Assembly (NCBI RefSeq): GCF_023541015.1
Contig: NZ_JALNPR010000001.1
Coordinates: 372,001-436,000 of the forward strand
Length of the DNA: 64,000 nucleotides
Reading direction: 5' to 3'
Source of the DNA: Marivivens donghaensis
Lineage (GTDB): Bacteria > Pseudomonadota > Alphaproteobacteria > Rhodobacterales > Rhodobacteraceae
Position 1 is the stretch's first letter. Each line of letters starts with the position of its first letter. The position numbers and the translations under genes were made by a program. The notes under the pieces were generated by a model that searched no databases, was not told the DNA's origin, and saw only the letters and a program-made list of their open reading frames with translations. Of this stretch, positions 55,511-64,000 are shown piece by piece.

Positions 55511-55535
55511 AAAGGGGGCCGCGAGGCCCCCTTTT
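55511..55535. terminator. Bidirectional terminator after scpA
   Basis: AAGGGGGCC pairs with GGCCCCCTT around GCGA, with A-rich and T-rich flanks, between the converging scpA and nhaA genes. Confidence 0.9.
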
Positions 55536-55538
55536 GCG

Positions 55539-56717
55539 TTAGGCCTTTTCGACCTCTGGATTGCCTGCATTGCGCAGCACCAGATACCCCGTGATCGCGG
55601 AGAGGATAGAACCGAGCAGAACGCCAATCCGCACCTCGTTCATCAGCACACCACCTTCGCCAAAGCTCAGGCCGCCGATAAAGAGCGACATGGTAAACCC
55701 GATGCCCGCCAGACAGCTGACACCGTAGATGTGCCGCCAGTTGACGCCGTAGGGCAGTTTCGCCAGACCTGCTTTCACCATGAGCCACGTCAGGCCAAAC
55801 ACGCCGATTTTCTTACCCAGATAGAGGCCGAGCGCGATACCGATGGGGAGCGGGGCGAACATCTGGTCAATCGTGATCCCTTTGAGGACAACACCCGCGT
55901 TTGCGAAGGCAAAGATCGGCACGATCAGGAAAAACACATAGTCCGTCAGGCCATGTTCGACCGAATGCAGCGGCGATTTTCCGTATTTATCCTTGAGAGG
56001 GATAAAGAACGCGGTGATCACACCAGCCAGCGTCGCATGCACGCCCGATTTCAGAACGAAGAACCACAGGATGATGCCCAGCAGGACCGACGGCGCCACG
56101 CGGTGGAAGCCCATGTAATTGCGGAACCACAGACCTGCGAGAGGGATCAGCGCCAGCCAGAGGTAATCGATTTTCAAATCCGCCGTATAGAACAGCGCGA
56201 TGATGATGATCGCGCCGAGGTCGTCGAGGATCGCGAGCGTCAGCAGGAACACCTTGAGCGCGGACGGCACCCGCGTGCCGAGCAGCGCCAGCACACCCAC
56301 CGCAAAGGCGATGTCGGTGGCAGCAGGAATAGCCCAGCCACGGATGGTTTCGGGATTGCCCCAGTTGATCGCCGCATAGATCGCCGCAGGCACGACCATG
56401 CCGCCGACCGCCGCCATACCCGGCAGGATCACGTCGCGCGGGTTTTTCAGCTTTCCCTCTAACATCTCGCGCTTTAGCTCTAGCCCGATTAGGAAGAAGA
56501 ACACCGCCATCAAACCGTCGTTGATCCAGAGGATCAGCGGTTTCTGCAGCCCTTCGCCGTCAAAGGTGATGGCGAAATATGTGTTGAGAACACCGTGGTA
56601 GAGATCCGTCAGTCCAGAGTTGGCGACGATGAGCGCCAAGGCTGCGGACAGCATGAGAACGATCCCTCCCGCCGCTTCATGGCGGAAAAAGCGATCGAGG
56701 GCAGAGGCAAGAGACAT
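55539..56717 (-). CDS. nhaA: Na+/H+ antiporter NhaA
   Basis: A 392-residue, twelve-span inner-membrane antiporter that pumps sodium out for protons. Hallmarks are FFRHEAAGGIVLMLSAA, WINDGLMAVFFFLIGLELKR, PAATDIAFAVGVLALLG and KVFLLTLAILDDLGAIIIIA, the last carrying the essential Asp pair. The ATG at 56717 is taken; a TTG upstream would add five residues. Fits a marine or saline lifestyle. Confidence 0.95.
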   Translation of the reverse strand: MSLASALDRFFRHEAAGGIVLMLSAALALIVANSGLTDLYHGVLNTYFAITFDGEGLQKPLILWINDGLMAVFFFLIGLELKREMLEGKLKNPRDVILPGMAAVGGMVVPAAIYAAINWGNPETIRGWAIPAATDIAFAVGVLALLGTRVPSALKVFLLTLAILDDLGAIIIIALFYTADLKIDYLWLALIPLAGLWFRNYMGFHRVAPSVLLGIILWFFVLKSGVHATLAGVITAFFIPLKDKYGKSPLHSVEHGLTDYVFFLIVPIFAFANAGVVLKGITIDQMFAPLPIGIALGLYLGKKIGVFGLTWLMVKAGLAKLPYGVNWRHIYGVSCLAGIGFTMSLFIGGLSFGEGGVLMNEVRIGVLLGSILSAITGYLVLRNAGNPEVEKA

Positions 56718-56851
56718 GGTAATTCCCGACAATTATAGTTAATTTAAAGTCAGGTAAGCACTCAGGCGCTTGCATCAACCAGTTGAACACGGTTTGTCTG
56801 TGCATAATTGCAGGTGACTTTGTCGATTCTAGCACAACGGGAAGCCCGTCG

Positions 56852-57532
56852 ATGTCGATTTGGACACGTATCGCTGATGCTCTGGCCGCTCTTCGCAAGG
56901 GCGAGGGGTTGGCGGCTGTGTTTGAACAATTCCGCACGCCGCCCGAACGATCGGTAGCCTTTACCATCGCGGTGATTGCCTTAGGCGCCAAAATGGCCAA
57001 GGCCGACGGCCTCGTGACCCGCGATGAAGTGGCCGCATTCCGCGAAGTGTTCACCATCGCGCCCGAAGATGAGGCACAGGCGGCAAAGCTATTTAACCTT
57101 GCGCGACAAGACGTTGCAGGGTTTGAGGATTACGCGGCTCGCGTCGCAAAGATGTTCGGTGATGACCGCGCACCGCTCTGCGACCTTATGGAAGGTTTGT
57201 TCCATATTGCGATGGCGGACGGTGAATATCACGAGGCTGAGGACGCGTTTTTGCGGCGTGTGGCAGAGATACTTGGGTTCGATGAGCGTCGGTTCCGCAC
57301 CATCCGCGCGCAGTTCGTCCCCGATGCAGAGCGTGATCCTTATGACGTGCTGGGCGTTTCGCCCGATATGCCGATTGATGACATTCGTAAGGTCTGGCGC
57401 GATGCCGTGCGCGAAAGCCATCCTGACCGTCTGATAGCGCGTGGCCTTCCCGAGGAGGCGATCAAACTCGCCGAAGCGCGTCTCATAGCCGTGAATACCG
57501 CGTGGGATCAGATTAACGGCAAAGCCGCATGA
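56852..57532 (+). CDS. DjlA-like protein: TerB domain plus J domain
   Basis: A 226-residue protein. Residues about 30-150 are a TerB-like helical domain (AFTIAVIALGAKMAKADGLV, DLMEGLFHIAMADGEYHEAE), and 160-226 is a DnaJ domain (DPYDVLGVSPDMPIDDIRKV) with HPD in RESHPDRLI. It has no N-terminal membrane span, unlike E. coli DjlA. It should recruit DnaK to an unknown client. The ATG at 56852 is chosen. The stop overlaps the next gene as ATGA. Confidence 0.88.
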   Translation: MSIWTRIADALAALRKGEGLAAVFEQFRTPPERSVAFTIAVIALGAKMAKADGLVTRDEVAAFREVFTIAPEDEAQAAKLFNLARQDVAGFEDYAARVAKMFGDDRAPLCDLMEGLFHIAMADGEYHEAEDAFLRRVAEILGFDERRFRTIRAQFVPDAERDPYDVLGVSPDMPIDDIRKVWRDAVRESHPDRLIARGLPEEAIKLAEARLIAVNTAWDQINGKAA

Positions 57533-58533
57533 GGATAGCCACCTATAACGTCGAATGGTTTACCAACTTATTCGACGATAATGGGCGGCTTCTGCACGAT
57601 CATCGCTGGTCGGGGCGATTGAATGTAAAGCGGGGTGAGCAGCTCGATGCCTTGGGGATCGTGTTCACTGCACTCGACGCCGATGCCGTGATGGTGATTG
57701 AGGCTCCAGACGACAATCGTCGGCGGAGCGGGGTCATCGCCCTCCAGAACTTTGCCGCCGAATATGGGTTGCGGGCGCGAAAGGCTTTGATTGGGTTTTC
57801 GAATGATACGCAGCAAGAAATCACGCTGCTCTATGATCCCGATGTATTTGAGGCGCGACATGATCCCCTGTCTCACCCCGACGCCCCGCGGTTCGATGCG
57901 GCGTTCGAGATTGATCTCGATGTCGATGCTGATCTCGATCTTGTGCAATGGTCCAAACCCCCGAATGAGGTCGCATTGCGGACAAAGGCAGGGCATGATT
58001 TGCGGCTGATTGGCGTTCACGCGAAATCAAAGGCCCCGCACGGTGCCCGCAATATCCATGAACAAATGCGGATCGCGATTGAGAACAGACGCAAGCAATT
58101 GGCACAGTGCCTTTGGCTGCGCCGTCGGATTGATTACCATTTGGCGCAGGGCAATAACCTGATCGTTTTGGGTGATTTCAACGATGGCCCTGGGCTCGAC
58201 GAATATGAAAAGCTTTTTGGTCGGTCCAGCATTGAGATTGTGATGGGCGAGGGCGACCAACCGCGTCTGTTTGATCCTCATGCACGGGCGGCTCTAACCC
58301 AAAAACTCGGCGCTGTGCCGACCACATCGCGGTTTCGGATGGGGGGGGATGACAACTACCTCTGTGCGTTGCTCGATTATGTCATGGTGTCGCCAGAACT
58401 ATTGGACCATGATCCGCGCTGGCGGATTTGGCATCCGTTCGACAATCCAGTCTGCTACGGCACGCCCGAACTGCGCGAGGCCTTATTGACCGCGTCGGAC
58501 CATTTTCCCGTCACGATCGACCTTAATTTATGA
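57529..58533 (+). CDS. Endonuclease/exonuclease/phosphatase-family protein
   Basis: A 334-residue EEP-fold hydrolase. The catalytic set is visible as RIATYNVEWF (Asn), VMVIEAPDD (Glu), IGVHAKSKAPHG, LIVLGDFNDGPG (Asp and Asn) and SDHFPVTID (Asp-His). It is cytosolic, cutting DNA, RNA or a phosphodiester lipid head; substrate unknown. Coupled to the TerB-DnaJ gene by ATGA, so likely functionally linked. It overlaps the convergent ppx stop by 6 bp. Confidence 0.85.
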   Translation: MRIATYNVEWFTNLFDDNGRLLHDHRWSGRLNVKRGEQLDALGIVFTALDADAVMVIEAPDDNRRRSGVIALQNFAAEYGLRARKALIGFSNDTQQEITLLYDPDVFEARHDPLSHPDAPRFDAAFEIDLDVDADLDLVQWSKPPNEVALRTKAGHDLRLIGVHAKSKAPHGARNIHEQMRIAIENRRKQLAQCLWLRRRIDYHLAQGNNLIVLGDFNDGPGLDEYEKLFGRSSIEIVMGEGDQPRLFDPHARAALTQKLGAVPTTSRFRMGGDDNYLCALLDYVMVSPELLDHDPRWRIWHPFDNPVCYGTPELREALLTASDHFPVTIDLNL

Positions 58534-60081
58534 CTGTTTTGGCAGGATGCGGACGGTTGCCGAAACCGCGTCCATCGCCTTGGCCAGTGAGTTATACCGC
58601 GCCTCAGACACTTCACCCCATAGCGGCTCTGTCTCTGCGTTCAGCACCAGTTCCAGCTCGCGCTTCTTGGGCTTCCAAATAAACTGCCCCGGATTTCCCT
58701 CGGCCTTGAGCCACAGCATCGCGCCCAAGCGCATCGCCCGACCTAGGATCTCTGCCTCACGGATTTGCTGTTCATCGAGCAGGGCAAACAGAGGTTCCAG
58801 ACGAGACCCCTGACGCTTGCTGGAATAGCGATGAAACAGCGAGAGACCGAGCAACACTCGTTCTTCGTGTTTCAACCCGCCCAAGTTCGCACGGGTCGCG
58901 TTATCGAATGCCACCTCATCGCGGTAATCGGGGTGGGCGCGCCATGTCACATCGTGCAAGAGGCAGGCGGCTTTGATGATGCGCAGTTTCTGCCAATTTG
59001 CATTGGGGAACAGCGGCGTCACGAAATCGTAGAGAACTTTGCCAAATCCGGGCAAACGCGCGTCTTTTGATTCCGCATAACGACTGGCTTCAATCAGCGG
59101 ATCGCGGTCACGCAGCTCTTGAGGCATTTGTTCGTATAAAAGACCCTCACGGATACCGTAGGACGACACTGCGATATCTTTGGGGCGGAAGGTTTTCACC
59201 AGTTCCTTGAGCACGTGGATTGCGATGGGCACCAGCGCCATACGCTCGGACGAAATACCACAACGGCTGCGCAGATCGTCGAGGTTTGCAGAGCCGATGT
59301 AATCCGCCGTCGTGGAGACGTTGCGGGCGGTCATTCGGTATTCGTGTTGAACGGTCAGGGGATAGCCGCGCCGCTCCATATCAATGCGCGCAATGGCACG
59401 CCATGAGCCGCCGACCAGAAATAGCCGCATCCCTGTCTCATAGTCCATCTCGGCATGCATGCCCTGCATGATCTCTTTGACATGGGCCTTGAGGTCGCGC
59501 TTTGAGGTGAACCCTTTGAGGCGCAGTGGACCGAGGGGCGAGGTGAGGCGGTGGCCAACCTTGCCATCTTTGATATCCGCCAACTCCATTGACGAGCCGC
59601 CAATATCACAGACCATGCCAAAGCTGCCGGGCCACCCCAGCAGAACACCTTGCGCCGAAAGGCGGGCCTCTTCGCGACCATCAATGATGTGCAGCTTGAC
59701 GCCTGCTTTTTCCAGAACTTCGCGGCTGAATTCATCGCCATCTTCGGCTTCGCGCACGGCAGCCGTGGCAACAGCGGTCAAAGGTGCATCCATGCTTTCG
59801 GCGAGAGCCGCAAAGCGGCGGATGGCAGCCAGCGCACGGGCGCGGCCTGTCGGGTTCAACCGACCCGTTTCACGAAGTCCAGCGCCGAGAGCGCACATAA
59901 CTTTTTCGTTATAGAAATAGGCAGGGCTACGGGCAGCGCCGTCAAAGACCACCATACGAACAGAGTTAGAGCCAACGTCCAACACGCCGACACGCGCGAG
60001 CGCTTTGGCTTGAGGATCGTCAAACAAAGGCCGCCCAAAGGGGCCCCAGTCGGTGTCGTCTGTCTGGGTCGTGGTCGTCAT
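58528..60081 (-). CDS. ppx: Exopolyphosphatase
   Basis: A 517-residue Ppx/GppA-family hydrolase that removes phosphate from polyphosphate ends. Motifs are VGVLDVGSNSVRMVVFDG and VCDIGGSSMELADIKDG (ASKHA fold), followed by a C-terminal HD-like helical domain (LLHDVTWRAHPDYRDEVAF). GGAGA precedes the ATG. It lies 46 bp after ppk on the same strand, a usual pairing for polyphosphate turnover. Confidence 0.94.
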   Translation of the reverse strand: MTTTTQTDDTDWGPFGRPLFDDPQAKALARVGVLDVGSNSVRMVVFDGAARSPAYFYNEKVMCALGAGLRETGRLNPTGRARALAAIRRFAALAESMDAPLTAVATAAVREAEDGDEFSREVLEKAGVKLHIIDGREEARLSAQGVLLGWPGSFGMVCDIGGSSMELADIKDGKVGHRLTSPLGPLRLKGFTSKRDLKAHVKEIMQGMHAEMDYETGMRLFLVGGSWRAIARIDMERRGYPLTVQHEYRMTARNVSTTADYIGSANLDDLRSRCGISSERMALVPIAIHVLKELVKTFRPKDIAVSSYGIREGLLYEQMPQELRDRDPLIEASRYAESKDARLPGFGKVLYDFVTPLFPNANWQKLRIIKAACLLHDVTWRAHPDYRDEVAFDNATRANLGGLKHEERVLLGLSLFHRYSSKRQGSRLEPLFALLDEQQIREAEILGRAMRLGAMLWLKAEGNPGQFIWKPKKRELELVLNAETEPLWGEVSEARYNSLAKAMDAVSATVRILPKQS

Positions 60082-60127
60082 GGATTCTCCGGTCCTCCCA
60101 GACCTTTGGACGGGGAGGGGGGCGGTG

Positions 60128-62296
60128 TCAATCTTCGGTGTGCGTTAGTTGCACGACACCCGTGGCCCCGGCCGATCCGCGACCAGACAGCGATGGGTTC
60201 TCCATAAAGAACTTATGGCAGCTAAAGGCGAATTTATCCTCGGGCACGGCGACACGCGTAAATTTGCCATTCGGCCCCATGATCCAGCTCTGCGCGATAT
60301 CCGCCATGTTGGCCGACATGATCTGATCGACGATCTGCGCTTTGACGGTCGGGTTCTTAGCTTCAACCAGTGTCTCAACACGGCGGTTGAGGTTACGCCC
60401 CATCCAGTCCGCAGACGAGAAAAACACACGTGCCTCTTTGCCCGGAAGTCCGCCGCCATTGCCGAAACAGACGATGCGCGAATGTTCGAGGAACCGACCG
60501 ACGATGGATTTGACGCGGATATTTTCCGACAGTCCTTTGATCCCCGGACGAATGCCGCAGATGCCACGCACGACGAGGCTAATCTTCACGCCCGCTTGGC
60601 TCGCGCGGTAAAGCGCGTTCATCACGTCCTCTTCGATGAGGCTGTTCATCTTGGCCCAGATCGCAGCAGGGCGGCCCGCGCGGGCATGTTCGATCTCTAG
60701 ATCGATCATTTCGATGAGGCGCTGTTTCAGGCCCATTGGTGCAATCGTCAGGTTCTCTAGTCCGTCTGGCTGCACATAGCCCGACAGGTAGTTGAACACT
60801 TTCGTCGCGTCCCGACCCAAGGCCGCATCGCAGGTAAAGAACGACAGGTCGGTGTAAATCTTTGCGGTGATCGGGTGATAGTTGCCTGTGCCGTAGTGGG
60901 TATAGGTGACCAGTTGATCTCCTTCGCGGCGCACTACGGTCGAGATTTTCGCATGAGTTTTCAGTGTGGTAAAGCCATACACCACATGCGCGCCAGCCCG
61001 TTCCAAACGGCGCGACTGACGGATGTTCGCGGCCTCGTCAAAGCGGGCCTTAAGCTCGACCAGCGCGGTCACGGATTTGCCGTCCTCTGCCGCCTCACAG
61101 AGCGCCTCAACGATTGGGGAGTTCTTGGACGTTCGGTATAGTGTCTGTTTGATCGCGACCACATTCGGGTCGGCGGCCGCTTGTTTGAGGAACCGCACCA
61201 CCATGTCGAAGGTCTCGTAGGGGTGGTGGAGCAGCATGTCCTTTTGTTTGATCGATTTGAACATGTCGCCGCCGTGGTCCTGAACCCGTTCGGGAACGCG
61301 CGGCGTGTAAGGCGACCACAAAAGGTCAGGACGGCTGTCGAGGACCAGTTGTTTGAGGTCGGCCATACCGAGCATACCGTCCACAATCACCACTTCGGAT
61401 TCGTCAACGTGCAGTTCGTGCATGATCATGTCGCGCAGCCCGTCAGGCGCGCCTGCGGTCATCTTCATCCGGACGACTTCACCGCGACGACGACGTTTGA
61501 GGGCGACCTCAAATTCGCGCACCAGATCTTCGGCTTCTTCTTCGACCTCAAGGTCGCTGTCGCGCAGCACGCGGAACGCACAGTCGCCTTTGACCTTGTA
61601 GCCAGGAAAGAGGCGGTGGATGTGCAACAAAAGCAGTTCTTCGAGCGGCAGGAACCGATCCCCGTCAACTGTCGGCAGCGCGATGAAGCGGTCGATCTGA
61701 TGCGGCACGGGCAGGAGCGCGCGCATGGACCGTTTGTCAGCGGTCCGCTCCAGCTGCAGCGCCAGCGCAAAGCCCGTGTTCGGAATGAACGGGAAGGGGT
61801 GTGCAGGGTCAACAGCCAGTGGAGAAAGAACGGGGAACACGTTGTTCAGGAACACATTTTCCAGAAACTCTGCGTCACCTTCGATCAGGTCAGTGCGTGA
61901 CAGGATATGGATTTTCTCTTGCGCTAGTTCAGCCTTGAGCGCGTTAAACGTCGACTGTTGGCGCATCATCAGATCGCGGGCGTCCGCGTTGATCAGCGCG
62001 AGTTGTTCGACAGGTGTAAGACCGTCGAGCGCAGGGGTCATGTTGCCCGCATGTGCCAGTTCCCGCAGACCCGCAACGCGCACGGTATAAAACTCGTCGA
62101 GGTTGGTTGCCGAAATGGACAAAAACCGCAGGCGTTCCAACAGCGGAACCCGCAGGTTTTCGGCCTCTTCCAAGACACGCCAGTTGAAGCCAAGCCAGCT
62201 TAACTCTCGGTTATAGAAACGGGATGGGCTGGAGAGGTCAAAATCGGCCTCAACGGCTTCGGGGAACTTTGCGGTCAGGAAATTTGCGAGTGTCAT
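60128..62296 (-). CDS. ppk1: Polyphosphate kinase 1
   Basis: A 722-residue enzyme that builds polyphosphate from ATP at the membrane. Domain signs include the N-terminal FYNRELSWLGFNWRVLEEA, PFPFIPNTGFALAL and the phospholipase D-like active site with KTHAKISTVVRREGDQLVTY and THYGTGNYHP, holding the autophosphorylated His. SADWMGRNLNRRVE is close to the C-terminal active site. Its N terminus is 49 bp from the hda stop. Likely one operon with hda and ppx. Confidence 0.96.
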   Translation of the reverse strand: MTLANFLTAKFPEAVEADFDLSSPSRFYNRELSWLGFNWRVLEEAENLRVPLLERLRFLSISATNLDEFYTVRVAGLRELAHAGNMTPALDGLTPVEQLALINADARDLMMRQQSTFNALKAELAQEKIHILSRTDLIEGDAEFLENVFLNNVFPVLSPLAVDPAHPFPFIPNTGFALALQLERTADKRSMRALLPVPHQIDRFIALPTVDGDRFLPLEELLLLHIHRLFPGYKVKGDCAFRVLRDSDLEVEEEAEDLVREFEVALKRRRRGEVVRMKMTAGAPDGLRDMIMHELHVDESEVVIVDGMLGMADLKQLVLDSRPDLLWSPYTPRVPERVQDHGGDMFKSIKQKDMLLHHPYETFDMVVRFLKQAAADPNVVAIKQTLYRTSKNSPIVEALCEAAEDGKSVTALVELKARFDEAANIRQSRRLERAGAHVVYGFTTLKTHAKISTVVRREGDQLVTYTHYGTGNYHPITAKIYTDLSFFTCDAALGRDATKVFNYLSGYVQPDGLENLTIAPMGLKQRLIEMIDLEIEHARAGRPAAIWAKMNSLIEEDVMNALYRASQAGVKISLVVRGICGIRPGIKGLSENIRVKSIVGRFLEHSRIVCFGNGGGLPGKEARVFFSSADWMGRNLNRRVETLVEAKNPTVKAQIVDQIMSANMADIAQSWIMGPNGKFTRVAVPEDKFAFSCHKFFMENPSLSGRGSAGATGVVQLTHTED

Positions 62297-62345
62297 GGCG
62301 GCCTTATGCTGCGCAATTGCAACGTTTATGTGACCATTATCGCGC

Positions 62346-63011
62346 CTAATCTGATGGATTGTCCAGCAACCTACCAGCTAGTTTAATTCCAATCGGTTGC
62401 CCCGTCGCGAGAGCCTCTTTGTCCAGCGCTGATACGATGTCGTCAGCGGCAGAAAATGACCGTTCAATCCGACCCGCAAGGTAAGAGATCAGTGCGGGTT
62501 TCGGCGTGAGTTGGCGGTCGGCAAAATGCTTCATCAACACGGCGCTCAGGAGGCGATCATCAGGGTCCGCAATATGCACGGTGGGTGCTGCTTGCATACG
62601 GCTGGCGAGGTCGGGGAGGGTGATGCTCCAACGGCTCGGCGGTGTTGTGGCGGTCAGCAGCAGGGGCAAGCGCTGCGCGCGAAGGTGATTGTGCAGGTGG
62701 AACAGAGGTTCCTCGGACTGAGGCTGTAGGGCCTCTAGATCCTCGATCACAATCGGGCAAGAGGGCAGGTCGAGCGTCGCGCCAATCTGCCCAGCTTTCC
62801 AAACGGTGGCACCTGTAAGGTGCTGAAACACGCGCGACAGATGGCTTTTGCCGCTCCCCTTAGGGCCGATTAGGGCGAGCTTGCCATCGGCCCAGCCGTC
62901 AGGGTTTGTTACCATGACATAGGCGTGGGCATTGGCCTCTGACACGAAATAATCGTCAGGGCCCAACGCGACGTTAGGGGGTAGATCAAAGGACAGCTGG
63001 CGCGGGGTCAT
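62346..63011 (-). CDS. hdaA: Hda-like DnaA regulatory inactivator
   Basis: A 221-residue AAA+ protein homologous to Hda, which with the sliding clamp hydrolyses DnaA-bound ATP and resets initiation. The N-terminal clamp motif is QLSFDL at 5-10. Walker A GPKGSGKSH is at 49-57, and IVIEDLEAL is the Walker B strand. The sensor and arginine-finger region is in the C-terminal part. It begins in the stop of the PerM-family gene as ATGA. Confidence 0.88.
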   Translation of the reverse strand: MTPRQLSFDLPPNVALGPDDYFVSEANAHAYVMVTNPDGWADGKLALIGPKGSGKSHLSRVFQHLTGATVWKAGQIGATLDLPSCPIVIEDLEALQPQSEEPLFHLHNHLRAQRLPLLLTATTPPSRWSITLPDLASRMQAAPTVHIADPDDRLLSAVLMKHFADRQLTPKPALISYLAGRIERSFSAADDIVSALDKEALATGQPIGIKLAGRLLDNPSD

Positions 63012-64000
63012 TCGGTATCGCTAAAGCCCCGATAGAGGCGTCCGTTCTTGTAGCTTCGGATGGCGTGACGGGCCACAACGCCGATCATCGCGGCAACTGG
63101 AACTGCAACGAGCATCCCAACAAAACCGAACAAGGTGCCAAAGACGGACAGCGCAAAGATCAGCCAAACAGGGTGCAGGCCGACCGAGCTACCGACGAGT
63201 TTTGGTGTCAGGAAATTGCCTTCGAGGAACTGGCCAAGGCCAAAGATCGCAGCGACAAGCCCGATCCTCAACCAATCCGTGGCAAAGGTCGTGGTTGCAC
63301 CGTCAATCACCTCAACGCTATTCCAGAATTGAAACAGCGCGAGGCCGATCGACAAAAGGCCACCGACCAGAGCGCCAACGTAAGGGATAAAGGTCAAAAG
63401 CCCCGCAATGGCACCAGCGACGAGGCCGAACTGCAAACCAACGATCATGAGGCCTACCGCGTAGAAAATGCCAAGGATGAGGCAGACGGTGCCTTGCCCA
63501 CGGATGAAGGAGGCGAGCGTTTTGTCGATCTCGGTCGCGATGCTGCGGATTTGGCCCAAGTGATCGCGCGGTAAGAGGCTGTCGATCTCAGCGACCATAT
63601 TGTCCCAATCATAGAGCAAGTAGACCGCCACAACAGGCACGACGACCAATAGGACGATCACGTTGATCAGGCTCATCGCCGAAGAGAGCAGACCATTTAG
63701 GAAATCGCCGCCCTTGCTCTGTACGGTGGAGGCCACGTTTTTGAGGCTACCCGAGAGCGTGATGTCATTTTGCGCAAGGGCAGGGAAGGTATCCGTGAGC
63801 CATTTATCGAGATCGCGCAGAACTGTAGGCGCGGTATCGACCGATGTGCCGATGAAATTAAAGAGCGATGCTGTTTGTTGGATCAGCACGGGGATGATCA
63901 AGAGAGCCGCGATCACAAAGAGGATCGTTGCACCGATACTGATCACGCCGACAGAGGCCGCACGGCTAAAGCCCGCCCGCTCCAACCGATCTGCAACGGG
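63008..64000 (-). CDS. AI-2E/PerM-family membrane protein, start outside window
   Basis: The 330 visible residues are the C-terminal part of a PerM/AI-2E transporter. The frame stays open to base 64000 (PVADRLERAGFSRAASV), so the start lies beyond the window. The family helices are seen, with a central linker (LPRDHLGQIRSIATEIDKTL), PYVGALVGGLLSIGLALFQF and the DGATTTFATDWLRIGLVAA stretch. The substrate is uncertain; some members export autoinducer-2 or act as Na+/H+ antiporters. The stop overlaps hda by ATGA. Confidence 0.9.
   Translation of the reverse strand, partial: PVADRLERAGFSRAASVGVISIGATILFVIAALLIIPVLIQQTASLFNFIGTSVDTAPTVLRDLDKWLTDTFPALAQNDITLSGSLKNVASTVQSKGGDFLNGLLSSAMSLINVIVLLVVVPVVAVYLLYDWDNMVAEIDSLLPRDHLGQIRSIATEIDKTLASFIRGQGTVCLILGIFYAVGLMIVGLQFGLVAGAIAGLLTFIPYVGALVGGLLSIGLALFQFWNSVEVIDGATTTFATDWLRIGLVAAIFGLGQFLEGNFLTPKLVGSSVGLHPVWLIFALSVFGTLFGFVGMLVAVPVAAMIGVVARHAIRSYKNGRLYRGFSDTE

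Overview
The window looks like chromosomal DNA of a marine alphaproteobacterium of the Rhodobacteraceae (roseobacter type). The evidence is moderately high GC, dense gene packing with many ATGA, TGATG and TAATG start/stop overlaps, an alphaproteobacterial type A RNase P RNA, a PccR-type regulator next to pccB, divergent choXWV/betICBA operons, and a perM-like/hda/ppk/ppx string. I saw no insertion sequence, prophage, CRISPR array, tRNA or rRNA. Both ends cut genes: the tail of zur on the left and the head of an AI-2E/PerM-family gene on the right.

Layout. 1-1594: zur (end), znuC, znuB for zinc uptake. 1606-4228 (minus): asd, dtd and a PfkB sugar kinase. 4309-9760 (minus): six linked genes that look like a membrane-stress module, namely a 28-residue membrane peptide, an XpaC-like protein, TelA, a DUF2927 lipoprotein, an SPFH-GYF_2 protein and a zinc-ribbon membrane protein. 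9894-14485: rluB, tadA, an AmpD-like amidase, an excalibur-type lipoprotein, gatA and gatC. 14557-16857: a photolyase ending in a sliding-clamp peptide, rnpB and rpmG. 16935-24276: GNAT, hisN, an XRE regulator, quinone oxidoreductase, LysR, DUF1127, a Bax-inhibitor-1 protein, a purine deaminase and a CAP-domain lipoprotein. 24273-33737: guanine deaminase, mgtE, 5-FTHF cyclo-ligase, a YmdB-type phosphoesterase, an SLC13 carrier, a YebC-family protein, ArgP with a LysE exporter, and an EamA carrier.

33789-42023 is an osmoprotectant island. ChoXWV imports choline. BetC cleaves choline sulfate, and BetA and BetB oxidise choline to glycine betaine. BetI is encoded at the head of betICBA, and a near-perfect palindrome lies in the choX/betI divergent gap. 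43031-55490 is the methylmalonyl-CoA pathway for propionyl-CoA: the regulator PccR, an MFS pump, pccB, five small uncharacterised genes, pccA, a small membrane protein, DUF4174 (opposite strand), a sulfotransferase-like gene and methylmalonyl-CoA mutase. TTTGCAAA palindromes, the expected PccR site, lie before pccB and pccR. 55539-64000 holds nhaA, a TerB/DnaJ protein coupled to a nuclease-like phosphatase, ppx, ppk, an Hda-like gene and the partial PerM-family gene.

Most of the window is ordinary core metabolism. The parts most likely to hold undescribed biology are the 4.3-9.8 kb membrane module and the small secreted or membrane genes threaded through the pcc operon. Coordinates come from reading the sequence by eye. 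Family calls rest on recognised motifs, not on a database search.
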